32,955 bases of DNA, taken from the NCBI GenBank assembly GCA_011391015.1, contig JAABRH010000012.1:1-32955 (forward strand). Reading direction: 5' to 3'. Shown piece by piece: positions 18,630 through 26,393 of this stretch. The stretch comes from Sulfurovum sp. GTDB taxonomy: Bacteria > Campylobacterota > Campylobacteria > Campylobacterales > Sulfurovaceae. The notes under the pieces are model-generated. The model was not told the origin of the DNA. It made no database searches and saw only the letters and a list, made by a program, of their open reading frames with translations. Numbering within the stretch: position 1 is the first letter of the stretch; every line of letters begins with the position of its first letter. The translations under genes were made by a program, and so were the position numbers.

Positions 18630-19145
18630 ATGGTCATTACAAATGAAAACTGTGTAGTAGGCATAGAATACGAACTAAAAGAAGCAGGTACAACAGAGGT
18701 TGTAGATAGCAACAAAGGTGGTGCGCCATTGGAGTTTATTATCGGGAAAGGTCAAATCATTCCTGGTCTTGAAAAAGCATTGGTTGGTATGAGTAAAGGT
18801 GAAAGCGGAGACATCATGGTCAAGGCAGCAGATGCGTATGGTGATGTAAATCCTGAAGCGATGCAAATACTTCCTATCGATCAGTTTGCAGGTGTTGATC
18901 TTGTTGAGGGTATGACACTGTATGGTCAAGGTGAAGATGGGCAAACGGTACAGGTGATTGTAAAATCATTTGATGACAATGAAGTGAATGTAGATTTTAA
19001 TCACCCAATGGCGGGTAAAGACCTTATGTTTTCTATCACGGTTCTGAGTGCCAGAGAAGCGACTGCAGATGAGATCTCTTCTGGTGTCGTTGGCGGACCT
19101 GCAACATCTGGCGGTAGCTGCGGTACAGGTTGTGGCTGCCACTAA
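18630..19145 (+). CDS. slyD: FKBP-type prolyl isomerase SlyD
   Basis: The 171-aa cytoplasmic chaperone/prolyl isomerase has an FKBP half (VVGIEYELKEAG, PLEFIIGKGQIIPGLEKAL) interrupted at about 70-125 by the insert-in-flap domain that gives SlyD its chaperone activity, then the closing strand NHPMAGKDLMFSITVL. The C-terminal tail SGGSCGTGCGCH is a short Cys/His-rich metal-binding segment, much shorter than in E. coli SlyD. Tails of this type bind nickel and support [NiFe]-hydrogenase maturation, a pathway common in Campylobacterota; the link here is inference. A strong terminator closes the gene. Confidence 0.93.
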   Translation: MVITNENCVVGIEYELKEAGTTEVVDSNKGGAPLEFIIGKGQIIPGLEKALVGMSKGESGDIMVKAADAYGDVNPEAMQILPIDQFAGVDLVEGMTLYGQGEDGQTVQVIVKSFDDNEVNVDFNHPMAGKDLMFSITVLSAREATADEISSGVVGGPATSGGSCGTGCGCH

Positions 19146-19160
19146 TTCCTGAACTTGTAT

Positions 19161-19191
19161 GTGTCGGTTTCTTGGAAACCGACACTTTTTT
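19161..19191 (+). terminator. Strong intrinsic terminator after slyD
   Basis: A perfect 11-bp stem, GTGTCGGTTTC (19161-19171) and GAAACCGACAC (19175-19185), closes on the 3-nt loop TTG and is followed directly by six T residues (19186-19191). It is the only textbook rho-independent terminator I see in the window, and it isolates the next gene from slyD transcription. Confidence 0.92.
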
Positions 19192-19267
19192 CTCCTTTCT
19201 ATTTTACTCTTTCTCATCCATCCTAACTTTTTTACTTTAGGTAAATGCTTTGTTTTGTATGATTTTT

Positions 19268-19276
19268 TGCTATGAT
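19268..19276 (+). promoter_or_regulatory. Candidate extended -10 promoter of the kinase-like gene
   Basis: TGCTATGAT at 19268-19276 fits an extended -10 and lies 27 bp before the 19304 start. A TATACT at 19282-19287 is an alternative but is very close to the ribosome site GAAGG at 19293-19297. With the terminator just upstream, this gene should have its own promoter. Confidence 0.4.
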
Positions 19277-19303
19277 AATTTTATACTTATGTGAAGGTGT
19301 GTC

Positions 19304-20614
19304 ATGAATCAGACAGAACAGTCTTTTGATATCAATACAATATTAACCACGCTTTTTGCTACACTTGATGGTATAAGACGGGAAAAAAATATTGAACTCA
19401 TTTATGATATGCAGGCAACGATACCCAGAGAATTAAGAGGGGATGCCAAGGGTTTGTTGGACATACTAAATACGCTGCTCACTTTTGTTTTGCAGCAGAC
19501 AGAAAAAAGGGAAATCGTACTTTCTTTAGGTGCGCCAGAAGATTTCCTTTATGAAGAATTTATGTCATTTTCTCTACATGATACCGGTATTGCCAAAGAT
19601 AAAATCTTATCATTTTTTGAGACGGATTTTGCGCATAATCTGTCGATGCTTGGCGGAAAGATCATCCAAAATACAGTAGAGAAGATACAGATAGAGATAC
19701 CTTTTAAAATCAATGAACTGGGGTATAGGCGCCACTACAGACTGCCACATGTCGGGATGTTGCACAAAAAAGTTTTGGTGATTTGCGAGAGTAAGCAGGT
19801 AGAGCGTACACTAGCGCATATGCTCCGCTATTTTTTATATGAGGTTGATGAAGGGCTTGAAGTATATAGAGACAAAGGCAGTAATTTGGCTAAGTATGAC
19901 ATCGCGATCATAGATCAAAGTCTCAGCACCGATGCGGTGAATGATATCGTGATTGAAGTGCAAAAAAAAGTGCCTTTAAAATGTGTCATTCTTTTGGATT
20001 CTCATTTGGCACAACCCTCATCGATGTCCTGTGTGAGTACACACCTCATTAAACCTGTCACACAGGAGAGTATTTATACGTTAATTTTGTCACTCTATCA
20101 GGAGCAAATTGATCAAACTGCTATCAAATCAAATGAGACCTCACATATAGTAGATATAGAAAAACACCTCCAAACCGAAAAAGAAAATATAGTTCAAACT
20201 ATTACAATACCGAACCCCCTTGGTTTTACTTCAGGGTTTCAAAAGAGTGTGCAGCCCAAAAAAGAGCTTGTGCTGGCTATTTTAAATAAAGAAGAAGGGA
20301 TAAAATACACACAAAAAATGGGCTTAGACTACAAAAATGAGCTCAAAGTCTTTTTGGATATTTTTGACAAGTCGGATTTGTATTTTAGACAAATTGTCAA
20401 TGAAAAAGCGATAAACAAGATCAAACAGTTTTGTATTGATCTGGAGAAACATGCTAAAATCATCGGTGCAGAGAGTATGTTGAAGTTTGCCGAAACGGTG
20501 AGTCTGATTTTTGTCTATAACAAACTCGATATGCTTGTGATCTACCCCGGTAAATTTCATCTTGAACTAAAAAAACTGGTTGAAGAGATCAAAAAAGAAC
20601 TGCATATAAAATAA
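19304..20614 (+). CDS. Degenerate hybrid-sensor-kinase-like protein (pseudo-HATPase, receiver-like, Hpt-like)
   Basis: I do not recognise this 436-aa protein as a named family. Residues 1-130 align by eye with the HATPase part of hybrid kinases (FDINTIL, then IPRELRGDAKGLLDILNTLL, LHDTGIA, MLGGKI), yet the N-box Asn is Phe61 and the ATP-lid/G2 segment is missing. Residues 153-265 resemble a receiver: KVLVICES, YDIAIIDQS with Asp204 at the phospho-acceptor position, and LIKPV with Lys250; the paired acidic residues read Cys-Glu. A linker follows, then a helical Hpt-like end at about 330-435 (HAKIIGAESMLKFAE) with no His at the phospho-site. No signal peptide or membrane span is seen. An in-frame TGA at 19292-19294 just before the start shows that the missing dimerisation domain is not simply an unrecognised 5' extension. 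Confidence 0.7.
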   Translation: MNQTEQSFDINTILTTLFATLDGIRREKNIELIYDMQATIPRELRGDAKGLLDILNTLLTFVLQQTEKREIVLSLGAPEDFLYEEFMSFSLHDTGIAKDKILSFFETDFAHNLSMLGGKIIQNTVEKIQIEIPFKINELGYRRHYRLPHVGMLHKKVLVICESKQVERTLAHMLRYFLYEVDEGLEVYRDKGSNLAKYDIAIIDQSLSTDAVNDIVIEVQKKVPLKCVILLDSHLAQPSSMSCVSTHLIKPVTQESIYTLILSLYQEQIDQTAIKSNETSHIVDIEKHLQTEKENIVQTITIPNPLGFTSGFQKSVQPKKELVLAILNKEEGIKYTQKMGLDYKNELKVFLDIFDKSDLYFRQIVNEKAINKIKQFCIDLEKHAKIIGAESMLKFAETVSLIFVYNKLDMLVIYPGKFHLELKKLVEEIKKELHIK

Positions 20615-20664
20615 ACGCTTATTCTTACCACTTGGGGGCGTTTGAATGAAGTGTAAACTAAACA

Positions 20665-20673
20665 TGGTAAAAT
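20665..20673 (+). promoter_or_regulatory. Candidate extended -10 promoter of fabD
   Basis: TGGTAAAAT at 20665-20673 is an extended -10 located 34 bp before the fabD ATG, in the 93-bp gap after the kinase-like gene. The ribosome site AAAGGA lies between. A loose inverted repeat (AAACGC at 20613-20618, GCGTTT at 20638-20643, 19-nt loop) lies upstream but is a poor terminator. Confidence 0.45.
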
Positions 20674-20707
20674 ACCTCACAAAATTTACTACATCCAAAG
20701 GATACCC

Positions 20708-21646
20708 ATGTCAATCAAGTGTGCATTTATATTTCCAGGTCAGGGCTCTCAGGCCACTGGTATGGGAAAAGATTTTTTTGAAAATTCAACAATTGCAAAA
20801 GAGATGTTTGCACAGGCAAAAGAGAGAACGGGGATTGATTTTGAAACACTTTTGTTTACTGAAAACGAAGAGCTAGGCAAAACAGAGTTCACACAGCCAG
20901 CCATTTTGCTTGTTAGTAGCATTGCAAGCAGAGTGTTTGTTGAAAAAACAGGTATCACGCCGGTACTCACTTTAGGACATTCTCTGGGTGAGTTTTCTGC
21001 GCTTGTAGCGAGTGATGCATTGGATGCGATAGATGCGGTGGAGTTGGTCAATCTGAGAGGTCGCCTGATGGCTGATGCCTGCTCTAAACAAGAGGTTGGT
21101 ATGTTAGTGTGTCTTGGGCTTGATGATGCGATTGTTGAAGATACTTGCCAAAGTCAAAGAGAGAGCGGCAAGAGCGTGTGGGCGGTAAACTACAACAGTG
21201 ACGGTCAGATAGTCATCGCAGGGATAAAAAAAGATTTGGAAGCACTGGTTGATGTACTCAAAGAGGCAAAAGCAAAAAGAGCGATGCTTCTGAATATGTC
21301 GGTTGCAAGCCATTGTCCTCTTTTAGATAGTGCTACTGCACCTCTGGCTGTAAAACTAAAAGAGGTTATCAAAGATAATTTTATCGCTCCTGTGATTTCA
21401 AATGTAACCGCTAAACCGTACAGCAGCAAGGCCGAAGCTTTAGAGCTGCTTCCTAAACAGCTTGTGATGCCTGTGCTTTATAAGCAGTCTATTAAAAATA
21501 TAGATGATGAGGTGGACTGTTACATAGAGTTTGGACACGGCAAAGTATTAGCCGGACTCAATAAGTCAAGTGCAACAAAACCAACATTTAATGTGTTTGA
21601 TATGGCAAGCCTTGAGGCAACCATCCAAGCACTTAAAGAGCTATGA
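20708..21646 (+). CDS. fabD: Malonyl-CoA:ACP transacylase
   Basis: The 312-aa enzyme loads malonyl groups from CoA onto acyl carrier protein for fatty-acid synthesis. The N-terminal FPGQGSQATGMG at 9-20 and the nucleophile elbow GHSLGE at 90-95 (Ser92) are diagnostic, and the VASHCPLLDSA segment near 200 carries the catalytic His. LGHGKVL-type residues near the C terminus (FGHGKVLAGL) also match. Length is normal. The gene is separate from other fatty-acid genes here, and its stop overlaps the mtnN start region. Confidence 0.97.
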   Translation: MSIKCAFIFPGQGSQATGMGKDFFENSTIAKEMFAQAKERTGIDFETLLFTENEELGKTEFTQPAILLVSSIASRVFVEKTGITPVLTLGHSLGEFSALVASDALDAIDAVELVNLRGRLMADACSKQEVGMLVCLGLDDAIVEDTCQSQRESGKSVWAVNYNSDGQIVIAGIKKDLEALVDVLKEAKAKRAMLLNMSVASHCPLLDSATAPLAVKLKEVIKDNFIAPVISNVTAKPYSSKAEALELLPKQLVMPVLYKQSIKNIDDEVDCYIEFGHGKVLAGLNKSSATKPTFNVFDMASLEATIQALKEL

Positions 21647-22335
21647 TGGGTAAAATCGCAATATTAGGAGCTATGGTAGAGGAGATAGAGCCGATACTCG
21701 CAAAAGTAGAAAATCTAAATAAGATAACTTATGCGAACAATACTTTTTATGAAGCTACCTACAAAGGTAAAGAAGTTGTTATCGCTTACTCCAAAATAGG
21801 TAAAGTATTTTCAACGCTCACCGCAACATTGCTGATTGAAAAATTTGGATGTGAGACACTTCTGTTTAGTGGGGTTGCAGGCGGGATAAGCTCTGAGCTG
21901 TCTATAGGAGACCTGATCATCGCGGATGGACTGTGTCAGCATGACCTTGACATCACAGCCTTTGGTCATCCTTATGGATATGTGCCTGAAGGTGAAGTGT
22001 GCATACCGACAGATGTAAAGCTAAGAGAGATTGCCAAAGAGGCTGCAAAAGCCAAAGGGATGACTCTAAAAGAGGGAATTATCGCTACGGGTGATCAGTT
22101 TGTTGCCTGCAATGAAAAAAAAGGGTGGATAGAAGAGACTTTCAAAGCCGATGCTTTGGAGATGGAAGGAGCCAGTGTCGCAGTGGTCTGTCATGCATTG
22201 AATGTACCTTTTTTTATTTTACGTGCCATCTCAGACACGGCTGACATGGATGCAGGTTTTGATTTTGATACTTTTTTGGCAAGCAGTGCCAAAGTGAGTG
22301 CAGATTTTATCCTTGAGATGGTTGAGAGGGTATGA
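21646..22335 (+). CDS. mtnN: 5'-methylthioadenosine/S-adenosylhomocysteine nucleosidase (MTAN)
   Basis: The 229-aa enzyme cleaves the N-glycosidic bond of methylthioadenosine and S-adenosylhomocysteine. In Campylobacterota the same enzyme also acts on 6-amino-6-deoxyfutalosine in menaquinone synthesis. Seen here are GAMVEEIEP near the start (catalytic Glu), FSGVAGGI, ATGDQFVA, the nucleoside-binding ALEMEGASVA and RAISDTADMD, whose first Asp is the catalytic acid. Tandem ATGs occur at 21643 and 21646; GAG at 21638-21640 is better spaced from 21646. It overlaps or abuts fabD. Confidence 0.94.
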   Translation: MGKIAILGAMVEEIEPILAKVENLNKITYANNTFYEATYKGKEVVIAYSKIGKVFSTLTATLLIEKFGCETLLFSGVAGGISSELSIGDLIIADGLCQHDLDITAFGHPYGYVPEGEVCIPTDVKLREIAKEAAKAKGMTLKEGIIATGDQFVACNEKKGWIEETFKADALEMEGASVAVVCHALNVPFFILRAISDTADMDAGFDFDTFLASSAKVSADFILEMVERV

Positions 22336-22354
22336 TAGAAAACAAAGGTAATAC

Positions 22355-23137
22355 GTGGCGATAACGGTCAGTAAAAAACTCCTACGAATAGCAGGGAAAA
22401 CAAATGCAGATTTTAAACTCATAGGTGAGGGCGATAAGGTATTGGTCGGGCTTAGCGGTGGCAAGGATTCTCTTGCGTTGGTGCATGTGCTTAAACATAT
22501 GCAGCGTCATGCACCGTTTAAGTTTACCTTTGAAGCAGTCACCATCAATTATGGTATGCCCAATGAGCAATACAATGCATTGCATGAACATTGCATAGAG
22601 AATGAGATCATCCATCATGTGTTTGAGACCAATATCTTTGATGTCTCACAGGATGCGATTCGCCCAAACAGTTCATTTTGCAGTTATTTTTCGCGTATGA
22701 GAAGAGGTGCATTGTATAGTTATGCAGAGCAGGGCGGGTTCAACAAAGTTGCACTGGGACATCATTTTGATGATATGGCGGAGAGTTTTTTTATGAATAT
22801 GCTTTATAACGGTACGATGCGAACACTGGCTCCCATTTATAAAGCCGATAGAGGATTTCATCTCATACGACCACTCATTATGGTTAGAGAATCTCAAACG
22901 AGAGGTTTTGTAGAAGATAATGCGCTTGTGGCTATAGGAGATGAGGCGTGCCCCGCGATGCTCAAAGATGTCAAAGCCCCTTACGCAAGAGCAAAGACCA
23001 AAGAGTGGCTCAAAGGCATGGAGATGGAAAATAAAAATCTGTTCAAAATGTTGCAATCATCACTCAGCAATATCCACGATGATACGTTTTTGGACTCTTC
23101 ACGTTGGAGAAGAGATGATTTGGAGCAGATGTTATGA
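22355..23137 (+). CDS. ttcA: TtcA-like PP-loop tRNA thiolation protein
   Basis: The 260-aa protein is a PP-loop ATPase of the TtcA/TtuA group, which in E. coli makes 2-thiocytidine at position 32 of certain tRNAs. SGGKDS at 34-39 is the ATP pyrophosphatase loop, and HHFDDMAESFFMNMLYNG near 136-153 is the second family signature. TtcA normally has a CxxC motif plus a distal Cys holding a [4Fe-4S] cluster. Here the first reads Cys109-Ser-Tyr-Phe112, so the second Cys is absent, while the distal Cys199 (DEACP) remains. The substrate is therefore less certain. The start is GTG with AAAGG six bases upstream. Confidence 0.85.
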   Translation: MAITVSKKLLRIAGKTNADFKLIGEGDKVLVGLSGGKDSLALVHVLKHMQRHAPFKFTFEAVTINYGMPNEQYNALHEHCIENEIIHHVFETNIFDVSQDAIRPNSSFCSYFSRMRRGALYSYAEQGGFNKVALGHHFDDMAESFFMNMLYNGTMRTLAPIYKADRGFHLIRPLIMVRESQTRGFVEDNALVAIGDEACPAMLKDVKAPYARAKTKEWLKGMEMENKNLFKMLQSSLSNIHDDTFLDSSRWRRDDLEQML

Positions 23138-23514
23138 GGTTTTTTGTACTTTTTACTTTGTTTGGCGTGATGCTCTTTGCTAGAGATATTTTAGAAAGAA
23201 ATGATGGTGTCTCGAATGAAAATATCCATCCTTCTGCCTTTAAAGTAAAACTCATCAAACGATGCGAGGTCCTTGTGTTAAATGAAGTGCCTAACCGTAA
23301 ATCAAAAAAGATTTATACGCGTGTATGGACAGAAGAGTGTGTACAAAATTACGGCTGTTTGAGAGAAATAACCCAAAAAGAACTGGACCAGATGGATGAG
23401 GTCAAAAGAAACTATATGGCATGGAAATACCCCACATGGTGCAAGGTGGATGCAAAAGGCAAAATAGGATGGGTGCGTAAACAGTTTTTGTCTGATGAAC
23501 CTTGTAAGAAATAA
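23134..23514 (+). CDS. Small exported SH3-like protein, function unknown
   Basis: The 126-aa protein has a signal peptide at about 1-16 (MRFFVLFTLFGVMLFA) and a C-terminal stretch that resembles a bacterial SH3 domain: KRCEVLVLNEVPNRKSKKI near 42-60 takes the place of the usual first strands, and WCKVDAKGKIGWVRKQFL at 102-119 fits the closing strands. Five Cys (44, 69, 75, 103, 124) suggest disulfides in the periplasm. Such domains often bind peptidoglycan or peptides. It overlaps the ttcA stop by 4 bp (ATGA). No specific function can be assigned. Confidence 0.75.
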   Translation: MRFFVLFTLFGVMLFARDILERNDGVSNENIHPSAFKVKLIKRCEVLVLNEVPNRKSKKIYTRVWTEECVQNYGCLREITQKELDQMDEVKRNYMAWKYPTWCKVDAKGKIGWVRKQFLSDEPCKK

Positions 23515-23518
23515 CACC

Positions 23519-24472
23519 ATGAATCACTTTGTTGCTAGGGTGGAAGGACGCCTTGATAAAATACTCTCGATGCACCTTGATGCAAGTCGCAATCAGGTTG
23601 AAAAGCTTGTAAAAGAAGGGCTGGTATCTGTCAATGCGCAAGTAGTCATCAAGAGTAGTTTTAAAGTACATGAGGGTGATACGGTCTCTTATGTATTCAA
23701 AGAGGCTGAGAAAAAGGTTGCTCCCGAAATCGATTTTGATATTGAAATTTTGTATGAAGATGACCATCTTTTGGTGATCAACAAACCTTCGGGACTTGTC
23801 GTACATCCTGCGCCTTCAGTCAAAGAGCCTACGTTGGTTGATTGGCTTGTGCATAAAGGCATCTCACTCTCTACACTCAGCGGGGAAGAGCGTCATGGAA
23901 TTGTTCACCGTATAGACAAAGAGACCACAGGTGCGCTTGTCATCGCTAAAGACAATGAAACGCATGAAGCACTAAGTAGCCAGCTTCAGGACAAGAGTAT
24001 GGGGCGTTATTATCTGGCATTGATTGACCATCCTATGAGAGAAGATACGCAGGTAGACAAACCCATTGGACGCAATCCTAAAAACAGACTCATGATGGAT
24101 GTGGTTCAAGATGGCAGAACAGCAAAAACAGCTTTTGTTAAACTCGCTTTGGGAGCATGGGACACCGAGCTGATCGCTGCTAAACTCTTTACAGGAAGAA
24201 CCCATCAGATCCGTGTACATCTTAAGAGCTTGGGTCGGCATATTCTGGGGGATGACTTATATGGGTTTAAGAGCAAAAGAGATAAAATACCACGAGTTTA
24301 TTTGCATGCGTATCTTCTGTATCTGACACACCCAATCACGGGCAAAAAGATGGAATTTGTTGCCCCTGTTTTTGAGGATATGAAACAATTTTTATCCAAA
24401 TATTTTGCATTGGATGAGGTGAATGAAAAGATAAATCCCAAGACTTTGGGTTCACTTTTCATCCAAGAGTAG
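23519..24472 (+). CDS. rluD: RluD-family 23S rRNA pseudouridine synthase
   Basis: The 317-aa protein has an N-terminal S4 RNA-binding domain (RLDKILSMHL, SRNQVEKLVKEGLVSVN at about 11-39) and the RluA/RluD catalytic domain, with Asp133 in HRIDKETTGALVIAK as the catalytic residue and GRTHQIRVHL later. RluD-type enzymes modify helix 69 of 23S rRNA; assignment within the RluA/C/D group rests on the S4 domain plus overall similarity. An in-frame ATG at 23495 would add eight residues and overlap the previous gene. Neither start has a strong ribosome site, but the protein beginning MNHFVARVEG fits the family. Confidence 0.9.
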   Translation: MNHFVARVEGRLDKILSMHLDASRNQVEKLVKEGLVSVNAQVVIKSSFKVHEGDTVSYVFKEAEKKVAPEIDFDIEILYEDDHLLVINKPSGLVVHPAPSVKEPTLVDWLVHKGISLSTLSGEERHGIVHRIDKETTGALVIAKDNETHEALSSQLQDKSMGRYYLALIDHPMREDTQVDKPIGRNPKNRLMMDVVQDGRTAKTAFVKLALGAWDTELIAAKLFTGRTHQIRVHLKSLGRHILGDDLYGFKSKRDKIPRVYLHAYLLYLTHPITGKKMEFVAPVFEDMKQFLSKYFALDEVNEKINPKTLGSLFIQE

Positions 24473-24530
24473 CACCATTACAGCAGCCTAAGAAACGCAT
24501 CTAAACGCTACATTGACAAAAGCAGGAAAA

Positions 24531-25715
24531 ATGCCACACCTAAAAGTTATCCCTTTTGATACGACATTGTTAGAGCAAAAAGTGGCATCGAGCCAGACGA
24601 TGACTTTTGTGGCAAGGTCATCTAGCGGTAAAGAGTTGCTCATCGGCGTCGAACACGGTGGTGAAGAGTTTTTGTTGCAACTCAAGCCGGATAACCATGC
24701 GATGCTGCTCAAGTATGACAAGGTGACAAGACCCTTAAAAGTAGCGCTTCTTAAAGAGGCAATCGCTCTTGTGGCGCAAGAGTTGGATTTGCAGATACTT
24801 TCATCCAATATCGCAACAACCAATACCAAAACACCGCTTTCTTCAGAATATTTTAAAAAAATTGAATCCTTTGAAGGGATGGTGTACCCCAAAGAGAAGT
24901 TGTGCGTAGAAGTGGGATTTGGGAGCGGTCGGCATTTGTTGTTTCAGGCAAAAAAGAACCCTGACACACTCTATATAGGCATAGAGATCCATACACCCTC
25001 AGCCCAACAAGTGCTCAAACAGATAGAACTGCAGCAGCTTGATAATATCTGGGTGGTCAATTATGATGCACGGCTTTTTTTGGAAATGCTTCCGTCAAAC
25101 AGGTGTGAACAGATCTTTGTGCATTTCCCCGTGCCTTGGGATAAAAAACCCCACAGAAGAGTCATCAGTCCCAGTTTTTTGGATGAGTCCATGCGGGTAC
25201 TCAAAAAAGGCGGACGTTTGGAGCTTCGTACAGACAGTGACAGCTACTTTTGGTACGCGCTTGAGACATTTTTTGCTGTGCCAAAGGCAGAAGTAAGTGT
25301 GCACAAAAACGAAGCACTTGAAGTGACCAGCAAATATGAGGCACGATGGCTCAGACAGGAAAAAGATATCTATGAGGTGCATACCACTTCTTTGCAAGAC
25401 TCGGCTATTAAAGAAGAGACGATAGATTTTAATTTTAATGGGGTAGAATATACCCAAGGATTGGAAGAGCGTTTGCCTTTAAAAGCCTTGGTTTTTGAGG
25501 GATGTTTTGTACATTTTGAGCGTATCTATCAGATATCGCAGCAAAGTGTCTTGATCAAATGTGCTTTTGGGAGTTTTGATAGACCTGAGCACAAATATAT
25601 GGTTCTCAATCAAGTGGGTTGCAGGTATTTTGTCTCTTCCCCTATTAAAACTTCGGTCAATTTTCAAGCACATCAAGCAATGGTGGCGCAAATCATGTTA
25701 GCTAAAGGAGAGTAG
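24531..25715 (+). CDS. trmB: tRNA (guanine-N7)-methyltransferase, long form
   Basis: The 394-aa enzyme would methylate G46 of tRNA with S-adenosylmethionine. The SAM motif VEVGFGSGRH lies at about 126-135, and IFVHFPVPWDKKPHRRV at about 195-211 is the TrmB substrate-site signature, followed by RLELRTDSDSY. The core is about 190 residues. Roughly 115 residues precede it and about 100 follow it, making the protein much longer than E. coli TrmB (239 aa). Long TrmB proteins are known from Campylobacterota. The ATG at 24531 with AGGAAAA upstream is preferred over a TTG at 24513. ftsE begins 3 bp after the stop. Confidence 0.93.
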   Translation: MPHLKVIPFDTTLLEQKVASSQTMTFVARSSSGKELLIGVEHGGEEFLLQLKPDNHAMLLKYDKVTRPLKVALLKEAIALVAQELDLQILSSNIATTNTKTPLSSEYFKKIESFEGMVYPKEKLCVEVGFGSGRHLLFQAKKNPDTLYIGIEIHTPSAQQVLKQIELQQLDNIWVVNYDARLFLEMLPSNRCEQIFVHFPVPWDKKPHRRVISPSFLDESMRVLKKGGRLELRTDSDSYFWYALETFFAVPKAEVSVHKNEALEVTSKYEARWLRQEKDIYEVHTTSLQDSAIKEETIDFNFNGVEYTQGLEERLPLKALVFEGCFVHFERIYQISQQSVLIKCAFGSFDRPEHKYMVLNQVGCRYFVSSPIKTSVNFQAHQAMVAQIMLAKGE

Positions 25716-25718
25716 AGT

Positions 25719-26393
25719 ATGTCCAATGTGATTCACGCTTCACATCTTACATTGAGTTATGGCAGCGGCGATAAAGAAATCATCAAAGATGCGAGTTTCA
25801 CTATCAAAAAAGGTGAATTTGTTTTTATCACAGGGCCTAGCGGTTCGGGCAAATCTACACTGCTTAAATCTCTTTATGGCCAACTCCAAGCGACTGAGGG
25901 AAGTTTGGTCGTAGGCGGGCATGATCTTGCTACCATACGCAAAGGTAAACTGCAAGAGCTTCGGGCACATATGGGTATCATTTTTCAAGATTATAAACTC
26001 ATCAATGAATGGACGGTTGCCAAAAATGTGGTGCTTCCTTTAATGATTGCAGGGTATTCTACAGAGATTCAGGATACACAGGCACGAAGACTGCTCAAGC
26101 ATGTCAAGCTCTCAGAACACGCCGATAAATATCCTTTAGAACTCAGTGGCGGTGAACAACAGCGTGTGGGAGTTGCCAGGGCATTGGCAAAAAATCCTGT
26201 TGTGATTTTGGCAGATGAACCTACCGGAAACCTTGATGACTACTCTTCCAATGTGATTTGGGACTTGATGGAAAATGCGTGTCAGCAGCTTGAGACAACG
26301 GTGCTGGTCGTTACACACAAAATTCCGACTATTTTTTCGCTGCCGTATAGACATTTTATCATTGAAAGCAAGGGTGTGTATGAAGTTCATTAA
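25719..26393 (+). CDS. ftsE: Cell-division ABC transporter ATPase FtsE
   Basis: The 224-aa ATPase pairs with FtsX at the septum and drives activation of cell-wall hydrolases through an EnvC-type partner. Walker [10 protein letters not shown] is at 39-47, the Q-loop FQDYKLI at 89-95, the ABC signature LSGGEQQRV at 142-150 and Walker B VVILADEP at 161-168, followed by the switch His in VVTHK. Length and sequence are typical. The last 14 bp overlap the ftsX start, and trmB lies 3 bp upstream. Confidence 0.95.
   Translation: MSNVIHASHLTLSYGSGDKEIIKDASFTIKKGEFVFITGPSGSGKSTLLKSLYGQLQATEGSLVVGGHDLATIRKGKLQELRAHMGIIFQDYKLINEWTVAKNVVLPLMIAGYSTEIQDTQARRLLKHVKLSEHADKYPLELSGGEQQRVGVARALAKNPVVILADEPTGNLDDYSSNVIWDLMENACQQLETTVLVVTHKIPTIFSLPYRHFIIESKGVYEVH

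Noticed and set aside
19304-20614. The kinase-like gene as a pseudogene
   Set aside because: The frame is open for 436 codons, has a good ribosome site, a -10 candidate and codon use like its neighbours. Loss of motifs is at defined catalytic positions, not by frameshift. Decay is still possible and is listed as a refuting outcome.
20613-20643. Inverted repeat AAACGC/GCGTTT as a terminator after the kinase-like gene
   Set aside because: The stem is 6 bp with a 19-nt loop and no T-tract; it is too weak.
26275-26379. Longer ftsX start inside ftsE
   Set aside because: The extra 35 residues would overlap ftsE coding sequence and are unlike FtsX; the ATG at 26380 gives a normal membrane N terminus.
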